Numbered from the stretch's first letter, positions 7,380-15,122 are shown. The stretch: DNA of 19,802 nt from Candidatus Arcticimaribacter sp. (GCA_011526275.1 WTJP01000174.1:1-19802), one strand, 5' to 3'. Notes: a model not told the origin generated them from the letters alone. Program-made: numbers and translations.

Positions 7380-8474
7380 CTATACATTAAAACGGAAATG
7401 CATCACATCACCATCTTGAACGGTGTATTCCTTTCCTTCGATACGCATTTTCCCGGCTTCTTTGACCTTGTTTTCGGTACCGTAGTTTTTGTAATCTTCA
7501 AAGGAGATGACTTCAGCGCGAATAAAGCCTTTTTCAAAGTCGGTGTGAATAACCCCCGCTGCTTGTGGTGCAGTTGCGCCAACAGGAAAGGTCCAAGCGC
7601 GGACTTCCTTTTCACCAGCCGTGAAATAGGTTTGCTGTTTCAGCAAGGCATAGGCCTTTTGTATAAGTTTAGCAGAACCGGGAGCACTTAAACCCAAGTC
7701 CTCTAAAAAGATTTGTCTTTCTTCAAAGGTTTCCAATTCGTTGATGTCGGCCTCGATAGATACGGCCAATGTCAATACCTCGGCATTTTCACTATCGGCT
7801 ATAGCTTGTACCTTCTCTACCAAATCATTTCCCGTAGCGGCATCGCCTTCAGCAACATTACAAACGTATAACACGGGTTTGTCGGTGAGTAATTGCAGTC
7901 CATGCACTACTTCTTCCCGCTCTTTTTCGGAAAACTCGATTTGACGCACATTTTTGGCTTGTTCCAAGCCTTCTTTAATTTGGTTGAGTACCGCCTGTAG
8001 TTTTTGGGCGTCTTTGTCTCCTGTGCGAGCAGCGCGATTGACTTTCTCCAAACGTTTTTCTACCGTCTCGAGGTCTTTGAGCTGCAATTCAATATCGATG
8101 ATTTCTTTATCGCGAATGGGATCAACACTGCCTTCAACATGGACAATATTGTCGTTTTCAAAACAACGCAACACGTGAATAATCGCATCGGTCTCCCTAA
8201 TATTCGCCAAGAATTGATTCCCCAAACCTTCTCCTTTACTCGCTCCTTTAACCAAACCAGCGATATCGACTATCTCTACAGTTGCAGGGATGGTTTTTTC
8301 TGGGTTGACCAATTCGGCCAAAGTGGTGAGTCGTTCGTCGGGAACATTGACTACACCCACATTGGGTTCAATGGTACAAAAAGGAAAGTTGGCACTTTGC
8401 GCTTTTGCATTGGAGAGGCAATTAAAAAGGGTAGATTTCCCCACATTGGGTAATCCTACAATTCCTGCTTTCAT
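7380..8474 (-). CDS. ychF: YchF (OLA1 family) ribosome-associated ATPase
   Basis: A 364-residue member of the Obg-like TRAFAC family that binds ribosomes and prefers ATP to GTP. The P-loop GLPNVGKST lies at residues 7-15, the switch region is DIAGLVKGASKGEGLGNQFL, and the base-specificity motif is N-V-A-E (family NxxE instead of NKxD), which accounts for ATP use. A coiled-coil arm fills the middle and the C-terminal TGS domain includes DFEKGFIRAEVISFEDY. Length is standard. It starts 13 nt after the ferredoxin stop and probably shares its transcript. It ends 34 nt from the convergent hepT-like gene. Confidence 0.98.
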   Translation of the reverse strand: MKAGIVGLPNVGKSTLFNCLSNAKAQSANFPFCTIEPNVGVVNVPDERLTTLAELVNPEKTIPATVEIVDIAGLVKGASKGEGLGNQFLANIRETDAIIHVLRCFENDNIVHVEGSVDPIRDKEIIDIELQLKDLETVEKRLEKVNRAARTGDKDAQKLQAVLNQIKEGLEQAKNVRQIEFSEKEREEVVHGLQLLTDKPVLYVCNVAEGDAATGNDLVEKVQAIADSENAEVLTLAVSIEADINELETFEERQIFLEDLGLSAPGSAKLIQKAYALLKQQTYFTAGEKEVRAWTFPVGATAPQAAGVIHTDFEKGFIRAEVISFEDYKNYGTENKVKEAGKMRIEGKEYTVQDGDVMHFRFNV

Positions 8475-8487
8475 AAAAAATAGGGTG

Positions 8488-8838
8488 TTATTCTGGGTGC
8501 ATAAAACGTTGCTTCCCTAGGAGTACTTCTTCCGTCTCCACATTGTCCTCATCGGGAACACAGCAATCAACAGGACAAACCGCAGCACATTGTGGCTCAT
8601 CGTGAAAGCCTTTACACTCGGTACATTTGTCGGGAACAATATAATAGAATTCGTCTGAAACGGGTTCTTGGGTTTCATCAGCATCAACTGATTTTCCATT
8701 GGGGAGTACTAAGGAGCCAGTCAAAGACGTTCCATCGCTGTAGCGCCAATCGTCGGCACCTTCATAAATTGCTGTATTAGGACATTCGGGTTCGCAAGCA
8801 CCGCAGTTAATACATTCGTCTGTTATAATGATCGCCAT
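8488..8838 (-). CDS. 4Fe-4S dicluster ferredoxin
   Basis: A 116-residue electron carrier with two 4Fe-4S sites. The first is CxxCxxCxxxCP at the N-terminus (CINCGACEPECP). The second is CxxC-x8-CxxxCP (CTEC...CAAVCP), with the longer gap typical of the YfhL-like/Allochromatium type. An acidic stretch separates them. The ATG at 8838 is chosen because it gives the standard MAIIITDECINCG beginning and lies just after a good promoter; the frame is open back to 8880 but that extension would cover the promoter. It leads ychF by 13 nt and diverges from the acyl-CoA reductase, an arrangement I recall as common in Flavobacteriia. Electron partner not evident. Confidence 0.95.
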   Translation of the reverse strand: MAIIITDECINCGACEPECPNTAIYEGADDWRYSDGTSLTGSLVLPNGKSVDADETQEPVSDEFYYIVPDKCTECKGFHDEPQCAAVCPVDCCVPDEDNVETEEVLLGKQRFMHPE

Positions 8839-8853
8839 AGCAATTTCTTTATT

Positions 8854-8861
8854 TACATTTG
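8854..8861 (+). promoter_or_regulatory. Putative -7 box for acyl-CoA reductase
   Basis: TACATTTG is a perfect TANNTTTG match, about 40 nt before the ATG at 8902. No TTG occurs at the proper distance upstream, so the promoter would be weak or activator-dependent. It lies immediately beside the minus-strand -7 box at 8867-8874. Confidence 0.4.
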
Positions 8862-8866
8862 TGGTG

Positions 8867-8898
8867 CAAAAATACTGCATTCATTACGCTTAGACAAA
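8867..8898 (-). promoter_or_regulatory. Promoter for ferredoxin-ychF
   Basis: Read on the minus strand, TTTG at 8898-8895 is followed after exactly 20 bp by a perfect -7 box TATTTTTG at 8874-8867, an ideal match to the Bacteroidota pattern. Expected start about nt 8860, leaving a leader of roughly 20 nt before the ATG at 8838. Confidence 0.7.
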
Positions 8899-8901
8899 TC
8901 T

Positions 8902-9930
8902 ATGGAGGTTCTAAAATCACCCTTGGACGGTTTTATTCAATTGGGAGAATATTTACGCGCAATACGTCAAGAGGAAGAGCGTTACGCTCCGCTTTTTGAC
9001 TGTTTACAAAAAGCGGAGCAGGTCAATGGCTGGTTCAATCAAAAAAACTGTTTACTTGCCTTAAAAGCTTGGGGAGAAACACTTCAGGCAGACAATTTAG
9101 CACAGTGGATTGCAGCATATCAACTTCCAAACGAAGACCCCAAAACCATTGGCTTAATTTTAGCGGGAAATATCCCCCTTGTGGGCTTTCACGATGTATT
9201 GAGTGTCTTAATCTCTGGGCACCAAGCCAATATCAAACTTTCTAGCTCCGATCCTTTTTTGATTCCTTTTCTCTATGAGCGTTTACAGGAATTTTCTCCT
9301 TTGTTCAAAGACCGTCTGCATTTCACCAAAGATCGTTTAGAAAAATTTGACGCGGTTATAGCTACGGGAAGCAACAATGCCGCACGGTATTTTGATTACT
9401 ATTTTTCCAAAGTACCCCATCTCATCCGTAAAAATCGGAACGGTGTAGCGGTGCTTTCTGGCAATGAAGGTGAGCAAGAATTGGCTGGTCTTGCCCAAGA
9501 CATTACGCAATATTTTGGTTTGGGCTGTAGAAGCATTGCAAAGCTTTACCTTCCTAAAGGCTATGATCTAAACTTAATTTTCGGTGCGCTTTACCCCCAT
9601 GCCAACCTCATGGATTCAGCCAAATACGCCAACAATTACGATTACAACAAGGCGGTATTCTTGATGAGTGAATTCGAACTATTGGACAATGGTTTTATGC
9701 TCTTACGCGAACACGACAGCTTTGGTTCCCCTGTAGCCTGCTTGCACTATACCTTTTACGACCAGCTGGAAGAGCTCGAACAAGAATTGGAACAAGAAAA
9801 AGAACAAATACAGTGTATTTCCAGTTCCCTACCCCTTAAAAACGCTGTTCCACTAGGAAAAGCACAACAGCCTGCACTATGGGATTATGCCGATGGTGTG
9901 GACACGCTTGCCTTTTTAAGTCAATTGTGA
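8902..9930 (+). CDS. LuxC-family acyl-CoA reductase
   Basis: A 342-residue member of the LuxC/acyl-CoA reductase family, which reduces acyl groups to aldehydes with NAD(P)H through a thioester on a cysteine. The likely nucleophile is C209 in FGLGCRSIAKLY. Other family features are ILAGNIPLVGFHD near residue 90, KLSSSDPFL, ATGSNNAARYF, and HLIRKNRNGVAVL. A Glu/Gln-rich segment (LEELEQELEQEKEQ, about residue 290) is probably a helical surface arm. Bacteroidota commonly carry this gene between the dicluster ferredoxin and serC, without lux genes; its physiological substrate there is not known to me. It ends 90 nt before serC. Confidence 0.9.
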   Translation: MEVLKSPLDGFIQLGEYLRAIRQEEERYAPLFDCLQKAEQVNGWFNQKNCLLALKAWGETLQADNLAQWIAAYQLPNEDPKTIGLILAGNIPLVGFHDVLSVLISGHQANIKLSSSDPFLIPFLYERLQEFSPLFKDRLHFTKDRLEKFDAVIATGSNNAARYFDYYFSKVPHLIRKNRNGVAVLSGNEGEQELAGLAQDITQYFGLGCRSIAKLYLPKGYDLNLIFGALYPHANLMDSAKYANNYDYNKAVFLMSEFELLDNGFMLLREHDSFGSPVACLHYTFYDQLEELEQELEQEKEQIQCISSSLPLKNAVPLGKAQQPALWDYADGVDTLAFLSQL

Positions 9931-9976
9931 GCAAATTGTTAAAAAACCCATCGAAAAAATAGCAGATATTCAACGT

Positions 9977-10003
9977 CTGTTTTATGGGATATGATGATAT
10001 TTG
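9977..10003 (+). promoter_or_regulatory. Weak putative promoter for serC
   Basis: GATATTTG at 9996-10003 matches seven of eight positions of TATATTTG-type -7 boxes. Upstream, CTG at 9977-9979 stands in for TTG with a 16-bp gap. The 90-bp intergenic stretch 9931-10020 holds nothing else clear. Marginal match. Confidence 0.3.
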
Positions 10004-10020
10004 TGCTTTAATTCTCAGGC

Positions 10021-11085
10021 ATGAAAAAACACAACTTTAGCGCAGGTCCATCTATCCTTCCTGCTGCTGTAATGGCAAAGGCCGCAGCGGCGGTTCAAGA
10101 ACTCGATGGAATTGGATTATCACTCATAGAAATCTCCCACCGAAGTAAAGAATTCATCGCCATTATGGACAAAGCACAAGCGTTGGCTTTAGAATTGACT
10201 GGCCTTGAAGGAAAAGGCTACCAAGCTTTGTTTTTACAAGGAGGAGCTAGCACACAGTTTTTAATGGCTGCAGCCAACCTGATGAAATCCAAAGCAGGAT
10301 ACATCAATACCGGTGCATGGTCAGACAAAGCGATTAAAGAAGCGAAACGCTATGGGGAAGTAATCGAAATTGCCTCCTCTAAAGACAGCAACTTTAACTA
10401 TATCCCTAAAGGTGCTGCTATTCCTTCTGGTTTGGATTATCTCCACATTACTACTAACAACACTATTTTTGGAACTCAGTTTCACGCCCTACCCGAAACT
10501 GATGCTCCTTTAATTGCCGATATGAGCTCGGACATTTTTTCTCGAACTTTTGATTATTCTGCTTTCGACTTGTTCTATGCCGGAGCACAGAAAAATATGG
10601 GTCCAGCAGGAACTACATTGGTCATCGTAAAAGAAAGCCTATTGGCTGAAATGAACGAAAATGTTCCTTCCATGCTCTCTTATGCTGTCCATGCCGATAA
10701 AGGAAGTATGTTCAATACCCCGCCGGTATTTGCGGTTTACACCTCTATGCTCACCCTAGAGTGGCTGAAAGAACAAGGCGGAGTAAGTGCAATTGAAAAA
10801 CACAACGAGGCCAAAGCTAAATTGGTTTACGACGAAATTGATCGCAACAGTGCGTTCGAAGGTTTTGCCGCCAAAGAAGACCGCAGTTTTATGAATGCTA
10901 CGTTTAACCTAGCTGCGGGAGTTGACGGTTCTAAATTTGATGAAATGTGGAACGCAGCTAACATCAGCGGACTCAAAGGTCACCGCTCTGTTGGTGGTTA
11001 CCGCGCCTCGATCTACAATGCCCTATCACTCGAAAGCGCCCAGCAATTGGTGGACGTAATGCAACAATTTGAAAAAACGCTATAG
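10021..11085 (+). CDS. serC: 3-phosphoserine/phosphohydroxythreonine aminotransferase
   Basis: SerC converts 3-phosphohydroxypyruvate and glutamate to 3-phosphoserine in the phosphorylated serine pathway, and serves a similar step in PLP synthesis in some bacteria. The 354-residue protein starts with the typical KKHNFSAGPSILP, has LEISHRSKEF-like LIEISHRSKEF, LFLQGGAST, the PLP lysine K191 in YAGAQKNMGPAG, and the late GHRSVGGYRASIYNALS. Length is standard. serA follows after only 3 nt, so the two are surely co-transcribed. Confidence 0.98.
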   Translation: MKKHNFSAGPSILPAAVMAKAAAAVQELDGIGLSLIEISHRSKEFIAIMDKAQALALELTGLEGKGYQALFLQGGASTQFLMAAANLMKSKAGYINTGAWSDKAIKEAKRYGEVIEIASSKDSNFNYIPKGAAIPSGLDYLHITTNNTIFGTQFHALPETDAPLIADMSSDIFSRTFDYSAFDLFYAGAQKNMGPAGTTLVIVKESLLAEMNENVPSMLSYAVHADKGSMFNTPPVFAVYTSMLTLEWLKEQGGVSAIEKHNEAKAKLVYDEIDRNSAFEGFAAKEDRSFMNATFNLAAGVDGSKFDEMWNAANISGLKGHRSVGGYRASIYNALSLESAQQLVDVMQQFEKTL

Positions 11086-11088
11086 AAA

Positions 11089-12039
11089 ATGAATATACTT
11101 GCTAACGACGGCATCTCTCAAAGTGGAATAGACGCTTTAGAAGCCAACGGATTTAATGTGATCACCACCAATGTGGCTCAGGAACAACTCATCAACTACA
11201 TCAATGAGAACGATATCGTCGCGCTTTTGGTGCGAAGTGCAACTACTGCACGAAAAGAATTGATCGATGCATGCCCAGGCTTAAAAATTATTGGTCGTGG
11301 CGGAGTTGGTATGGACAATATCGATGTGGATTACGCTCGTGAAAAAGGTTTACACGTTATCAATACTCCAGCAGCTTCCTCAGCTTCTGTAGCCGAGTTG
11401 GTTTTTGCACACCTCTATGGAGGGGTTCGCTTTCTTCACGATAGCAACCGCAACATGCCCTTAGAAGGGGAAAGCAATTTTAAAGGCTTAAAAAAGGCCT
11501 ACGCTAAAGGAGTAGAATTACGTGGTAAAACCCTTGGTGTAATTGGCTTTGGTCGCATTGGACAAGAAGCAGCTAAAATTGGATTAGGTGTGGGAATGAA
11601 TGTAATCGCTGCCGATAAATTCATGGATAAAGCTACTGTTAATGTTGCCCTATTTAACGGTCAAAGTATCGACGTAGAAATTAAAAGCCAGTCAGTAGAA
11701 AGTGTTTTAGCAGAAGCCGATTTTATTACACTTCACGTTCCTGCACAAAAAGAATATGTCATTGGTGAAAAAGAATTTGCTCAAATGAAAGACGGAGCAG
11801 CCATTATCAATGCAGCACGTGGTGGGGTGATCGACGAAGTTGCCTTACTCAAAGCACTCGATAGTGGAAAATTAGCCTTTGCTGGTTTAGACACTTTTGA
11901 AGATGAACCCAAACCCGCCATTCAAGTATTGATGCATCCAAAAGTTTCCCTTACTCCGCACATTGGTGCAGCTACAGGAGAAGCACAAGATCGCATTGGA
12001 GTTGAATTGGCCGATCAAATTAGTGCTCTACTTGCCTAA
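11089..12039 (+). CDS. serA: D-3-phosphoglycerate dehydrogenase, short form without ACT domain
   Basis: A 316-residue D-2-hydroxyacid dehydrogenase. The NAD site GxGxxG is G153/G155/G158 in VIGFGRIG. The catalytic triad is R244 (NAARGGVID), E273 (DTFEDEP) and H291 (LTPHIGAATGEA). It ends right after the catalytic domain, with no ACT or ASB domain, so the usual serine feedback site is missing. Position 3 nt after serC supports phosphoglycerate as the substrate; by sequence alone another 2-hydroxyacid is possible. Its stop shares one base with the ATG of the next gene (TAATG at 12037). Confidence 0.93.
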   Translation: MNILANDGISQSGIDALEANGFNVITTNVAQEQLINYINENDIVALLVRSATTARKELIDACPGLKIIGRGGVGMDNIDVDYAREKGLHVINTPAASSASVAELVFAHLYGGVRFLHDSNRNMPLEGESNFKGLKKAYAKGVELRGKTLGVIGFGRIGQEAAKIGLGVGMNVIAADKFMDKATVNVALFNGQSIDVEIKSQSVESVLAEADFITLHVPAQKEYVIGEKEFAQMKDGAAIINAARGGVIDEVALLKALDSGKLAFAGLDTFEDEPKPAIQVLMHPKVSLTPHIGAATGEAQDRIGVELADQISALLA

Positions 12040-12371
12040 TGGGGTATTTCGACCGTTTAAAAGTTAAATGGGGGATTAGCTCCAACCGTCAACTGTGGAT
12101 TATATTTATCGTCTTTGGCTTAACAGGCTCCAGTTCGGTTAAAGTAGCTCGTCCCTTTCTAGATTATATCGGACTAACACCAACGGCATTTGCCGATTTT
12201 CCCCTGGGAGGAATGCTTTACTGGATATTGCGCATACTCGCCATATTCCCCATCTACCAAGTACTGTTGTTGTGCTTTGGTGCACTCTTCTTTCAATTCA
12301 ACTTCTTTTGGGAATTTGAAAAGAAAATACTCCGTAGAATGGGGTTTAAACGATTTTTTCCGGAGCCTTAG
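12039..12371 (+). CDS. DUF6787 family small membrane protein
   Basis: A 110-residue protein with two to three membrane spans: LWIIFIVFGLTGSSSVKVARP, and the pair MLYWILRILAIFPIYQVLLLCFGALFFQF. It ends in a basic cytosolic tail (FEKKILRRMGFKRFF). It matches the short Bacteroidota family now called DUF6787, which is often found downstream of serA; no function is known. It overlaps serA by one base, so it is probably made together with the serine enzymes. Its stop codon TAG overlaps the folE stop on the other strand by three bases. Confidence 0.88.
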   Translation: MGYFDRLKVKWGISSNRQLWIIFIVFGLTGSSSVKVARPFLDYIGLTPTAFADFPLGGMLYWILRILAIFPIYQVLLLCFGALFFQFNFFWEFEKKILRRMGFKRFFPEP

Positions 12372-12961
12372 TTTAAGTTGGCTGTAATCAGTTTAAGGAA
12401 CTCATTACGCGTATCGGTTTCTCTAAACGAACCTCTAAAACCAGAAGTGGTAGTCGTTGAATTCTGTTTTTGAACCCCGCGCATCATCATACACATGTGA
12501 GAAGCTTCAATAACCACAGCTACTCCTTGGGGTTGAAGCGTATCGTTAATACAATCTAAGATTTGTTCAGTTAAACGCTCTTGCACTTGTAAACGACGTG
12601 CAAATACGTCCACAACACGAGGAATTTTACTCAAACCAACGATATGTCCATTGGGAATATAGGCAATGTGGGCTTTTCCAAAGAAAGGAAGCATATGGTG
12701 CTCACACAAGGAGTATAACTCGATGTCTTTAACGATAACCATTTCGCTGTAATCCTCTTTAAACATCGCGCTTTGCAGAATTTGCTGAGGATCAATCTCA
12801 TAACCTTCAGTCAAAAATTTCATGGCTTTAGACGCGCGCTCTGGCGTTTTTACAAGGCCTTCACGACTGGTGTCTTCCCCCAAAAGGTTAATGACCTCTG
12901 CGTAGTGTTCTTTGATTTCTTCTGTAATGGGGAGGGTTCCTAAGTTGAAATTTTCGTTCAT
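12368..12961 (-). CDS. folE: GTP cyclohydrolase I
   Basis: FolE converts GTP to 7,8-dihydroneopterin triphosphate, the first step of folate synthesis. The 197-residue protein has the zinc and active-site residues C86 and H88-H89 in LCEHHMLPF, C157 with H155 in SHMCMMMRGV, the IVGLSKIPRVVDVFARRLQVQERLT stretch (about residues 107-131), and the ending TRNEFLKL. Length is normal. Its ATG overlaps the msrA stop (ATGA on the minus strand, 12958-12961), so the two are translationally coupled. Confidence 0.97.
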   Translation of the reverse strand: MNENFNLGTLPITEEIKEHYAEVINLLGEDTSREGLVKTPERASKAMKFLTEGYEIDPQQILQSAMFKEDYSEMVIVKDIELYSLCEHHMLPFFGKAHIAYIPNGHIVGLSKIPRVVDVFARRLQVQERLTEQILDCINDTLQPQGVAVVIEASHMCMMMRGVQKQNSTTTTSGFRGSFRETDTRNEFLKLITANLN

Positions 12962-13500
12962 GCTGTTTCGTTGAGTAAATGTTTAAAATAGTGTTGGAGT
13001 TTGGCCACTTTAGGGCTAATGACATAGCTGCAATACATTTGATCGCTATGCTGATTGTAATAGTTTTGATGTTCTTCCTCTGCAGTGTAAAAGGGCATTT
13101 CGGGTAGCAGTTCTGTAACAATAGGATCGTCGAAGGTCGTTGAAGCTAATTCCTCCATAACGGATTGCGCCATCAACTGTTGCTCTTCATCCACATAAAA
13201 AATAGCCGATCGATACTGTGTCCCCACATCATTCCCCTGCCTGTTTAAGGTCGTTGGGTCGTGGGTGGAAAAGAAGACATACAATAAGTTCTTATAGGTA
13301 ATCACCGAGGGGTCATAGGTCAGGCGAATGCCCTCGGCATGTCCTGTTCTCCCTGTACATACTTCTCGGTAGGCTGGGTTCTTAATCTCCCCACCCATAT
13401 AACCCGAGACGATGTTCGACACCCCGCGAAGGCGTTGGAAGACTGCTTCGGTACACCAAAAGCAGCCCCCGGCGAAATAGGCAATTTTTTCTTTCTTCAT
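12958..13500 (-). CDS. msrA: Peptide-methionine (S)-S-oxide reductase MsrA
   Basis: MsrA reduces methionine-S-sulfoxide in proteins. The 180-residue protein carries the active site GCFWC (C13, C16), then VSGYMGG, TGRTGHAEGIRLTYDP, FFSTHDPTTLNRQGNDVGTQYRS and EEEHQNYY, all expected. The frame continues upstream to 13593, but the ATG at 13500 is chosen because it gives the usual KKEKIAYFAGGCFW beginning and because a perfect -7 box lies at 13510-13517, inside the would-be extension. No cleavable signal is evident, so it is cytosolic. First gene of the msrA-folE pair. Confidence 0.97.
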   Translation of the reverse strand: MKKEKIAYFAGGCFWCTEAVFQRLRGVSNIVSGYMGGEIKNPAYREVCTGRTGHAEGIRLTYDPSVITYKNLLYVFFSTHDPTTLNRQGNDVGTQYRSAIFYVDEEQQLMAQSVMEELASTTFDDPIVTELLPEMPFYTAEEEHQNYYNQHSDQMYCSYVISPKVAKLQHYFKHLLNETA

Positions 13501-13509
13501 TTTGTCTAA

Positions 13510-13517
13510 CAAATATA
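13510..13517 (-). promoter_or_regulatory. Promoter -7 box for msrA-folE
   Basis: TATATTTG read on the minus strand is a perfect TANNTTTG match ending 9 nt before the ATG at 13500, implying a very short leader. Upstream candidates are TTG at a 14-bp gap or CTG at a 21-bp gap, neither ideal. The site supports the downstream start of msrA. Confidence 0.55.
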
Positions 13518-13627
13518 TGTATTTAATTAAACAATTAACAGTTTTGTAGAAGAAAGCTTGGAAGAAAGGGCAGATTAGACCGAAAATCTTCAACGAAAAA
13601 AGTGAGAAAAAGAAAATAGGAATGCCT

Positions 13628-13647
13628 TAAATTGCAGTAAATTGCAG
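13628..13647. repeat. Tandem 10-bp repeat in front of lolD
   Basis: TAAATTGCAG occurs twice without a gap (13628-13637 and 13638-13647), ending one base before the lolD ATG at 13649. No standard -7 box is seen for this gene, so the repeat may contain or replace it, or form a binding site. It could also be a chance duplication. Confidence 0.6.
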
Positions 13648-13648
13648 C

Positions 13649-14323
13649 ATGCCCGAGGAAATTATTCAAGCGAAAAACATATCGAAATCTTTTGGTGAAC
13701 TCCAAGTACTTAAGGGAGTAAATGTGGCTATCCGTAAGGCTGAAGTTGTCGCCATTACGGGACCATCAGGGGCGGGAAAAACCACCCTACTCCAACTTTT
13801 GGGAAGTTTATCGTCTCCCGATACTTCGGAGAACGCCTCATTAGTAATTCAGGGCACTGATATCCTCCAATTGAATGCAAAAGCTTTAGCGGCTTTCCGC
13901 AACCAAAATTTGGGGTTTGTCTTTCAATTCCACGAGCTATTGGATGAATTCACAGCCCTGGAGAACGTCATGATGCCGGGCTTAATCCAAGGAAAAAAAC
14001 AAAGTGAGTTAAAAGAAAAAGCCCAAAAATTACTGCAACGCTTGGGGGTTGATCACCGTTTGGACCACAAACCCAACAGCCTCTCTGGAGGAGAACAACA
14101 ACGGGTTGCTGTAGCCCGTGCGTTGATGAATGACCCCGCTATCATCTTTGCAGATGAACCCAGTGGGAATTTAGATTCTCAAAACGCAGCTGCTTTGCAT
14201 GAATTGTTTTTTGAATTGCGCGACGAACTACAACAAACCTTTGTTATTGTAACACACAACAAGAGCCTAGCTGCTATGGCCGACCGCACCATTCAACTGG
14301 TAGATGGGAAAATTACCCCATGA
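13649..14323 (+). CDS. ABC transporter ATP-binding protein, LolD/MacB type
   Basis: A 224-residue ATPase subunit with all nucleotide-site motifs: Walker A GPSGAGKT (38-45), Q-loop Q93, signature LSGGEQ (145-150), Walker B IIFADE (D169, E170) and H-loop H203. The segment FQFHELLDEFTALENVMMP is characteristic of LolD, the ATPase of the lipoprotein-releasing LolCDE complex at the inner membrane, though MacB-type exporters share it. No LolC/E permease is adjacent, which is usual in Bacteroidota. A perfect tandem 10-bp repeat precedes the start. Its stop overlaps the next gene's ATG (ATGA, 14320-14323). Confidence 0.92.
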   Translation: MPEEIIQAKNISKSFGELQVLKGVNVAIRKAEVVAITGPSGAGKTTLLQLLGSLSSPDTSENASLVIQGTDILQLNAKALAAFRNQNLGFVFQFHELLDEFTALENVMMPGLIQGKKQSELKEKAQKLLQRLGVDHRLDHKPNSLSGGEQQRVAVARALMNDPAIIFADEPSGNLDSQNAAALHELFFELRDELQQTFVIVTHNKSLAAMADRTIQLVDGKITP

Positions 14324-15084
14324 AAAAAGCAGAGATTAAAGCCTTTTTAGACGAGAAAGCCGCGCAATATGAATCCCTGGATTTCATCTCGGCCGACCCC
14401 ATTCAAATTCCGCATTCCTTTACCAAAAAAGAGGACATTGAAATTAGCGGATTCCTTGCAGCAACAATCGCTTGGGGAAACCGAAAAAGCATCATCACCA
14501 ATGCCCAAAAGATGATGGGACTTATGGACAACGCTCCGCATGACTTTGTCCTTCATCATCAAGAAAAAGACCTAAAGCGATTCGAAGGTTTTGTCCACCG
14601 CACTTTTAACGCCGAAGACATGAGCTATTTTGTGCGTGCCTTAAAACATATCTATACCCAACACCACGGCTTGGAAGCTGTCTTTGCACATGCCACCCAA
14701 AAAACCGATTTACAAACCGCTATCCATCACTTTAAACAGCTTTTCTTTTCCCTCTCCCACCCGAACCGAACCCAAAAACACGTTTCAGATCCGTTAAAAG
14801 GGTCAGCGGCGAAACGCCTTAACATGTACTTGCGATGGATGGTGCGTTCCGATAAAAAAGGAGTAGATTTTGGTTTGTGGAAATCCATATCACCCGCTCA
14901 GCTCTCTTGCCCCTTAGACGTACACTCAGGAAATGTCGCACGTAAACTAAAGCTGTTAAAACGCAAACAAAACGACGCAAAGGCCTTAGCTGAATTGGAC
15001 CATAATCTGCGAAAAATGGACGCGCAAGACCCTGTAAAATACGATTTTGCGCTTTTTGGTTTAGGGGTTTTTGAAAAATTTTAA
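14320..15084 (+). CDS. TIGR02757 (DUF2400) family protein
   Basis: A 254-residue soluble protein recognised as the TIGR02757/DUF2400 family: ISADPIQIPHSF, the ISGFLAATIAWGNRKSI block, DPLKGSAAKRLNMYLRWMVR, VDFGLWKSISPAQL, CPLDVHSGNVARKL and the ending DPVKYDFALFGLG. The late blocks resemble helix-hairpin-helix DNA glycosylase-like proteins, but no catalytic role is established. It has many lysines and histidines. The 4-nt overlap with lolD suggests co-expression rather than shared function. Confidence 0.9.
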   Translation: MKKAEIKAFLDEKAAQYESLDFISADPIQIPHSFTKKEDIEISGFLAATIAWGNRKSIITNAQKMMGLMDNAPHDFVLHHQEKDLKRFEGFVHRTFNAEDMSYFVRALKHIYTQHHGLEAVFAHATQKTDLQTAIHHFKQLFFSLSHPNRTQKHVSDPLKGSAAKRLNMYLRWMVRSDKKGVDFGLWKSISPAQLSCPLDVHSGNVARKLKLLKRKQNDAKALAELDHNLRKMDAQDPVKYDFALFGLGVFEKF

Positions 15085-15114
15085 GCCAAGAAAAAAAAGC
15101 ACGCTAAGTTTTTG

Positions 15115-15122
15115 TAATTTTG
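15115..15122 (+). promoter_or_regulatory. Putative -7 box for the dihydroorotase-like gene
   Basis: TAATTTTG is a perfect TANNTTTG match about 28 nt before the ATG at 15151. No TTG lies 17-23 bp upstream, where the sequence is A-rich. Expected leader about 20 nt. Confidence 0.45.

Noticed and set aside
7357..7382. Inverted repeat TAGGAAA / TTTCCCTA between hepT-like gene and ychF as terminator
   Set aside because: Short, with a bulge, A/T-rich arms, no following T-run in either direction, and it overlaps the ychF stop.
8004..8453. 149-codon open frame on the plus strand inside ychF
   Set aside because: It is antisense to a clear ychF gene, has no recognisable domain, and fits a shadow frame.
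8839..8880. Upstream extension of the ferredoxin to an ATG at 8880
   Set aside because: It would overlap the ferredoxin promoter, and the family starts at MAIII, the ATG at 8838.
9948..9989. Nested CCCAT/ATGGG and CAGA/TCTG pairs before serC as an RNA switch
   Set aside because: Stems of 4-5 bp with wide loops are expected by chance; no conserved riboswitch core was recognised.
13501..13593. Upstream extension of MsrA by 31 residues
   Set aside because: It would cover the perfect -7 box at 13510-13517, has no family support, and the normal MsrA N-terminus begins at the ATG at 13500.
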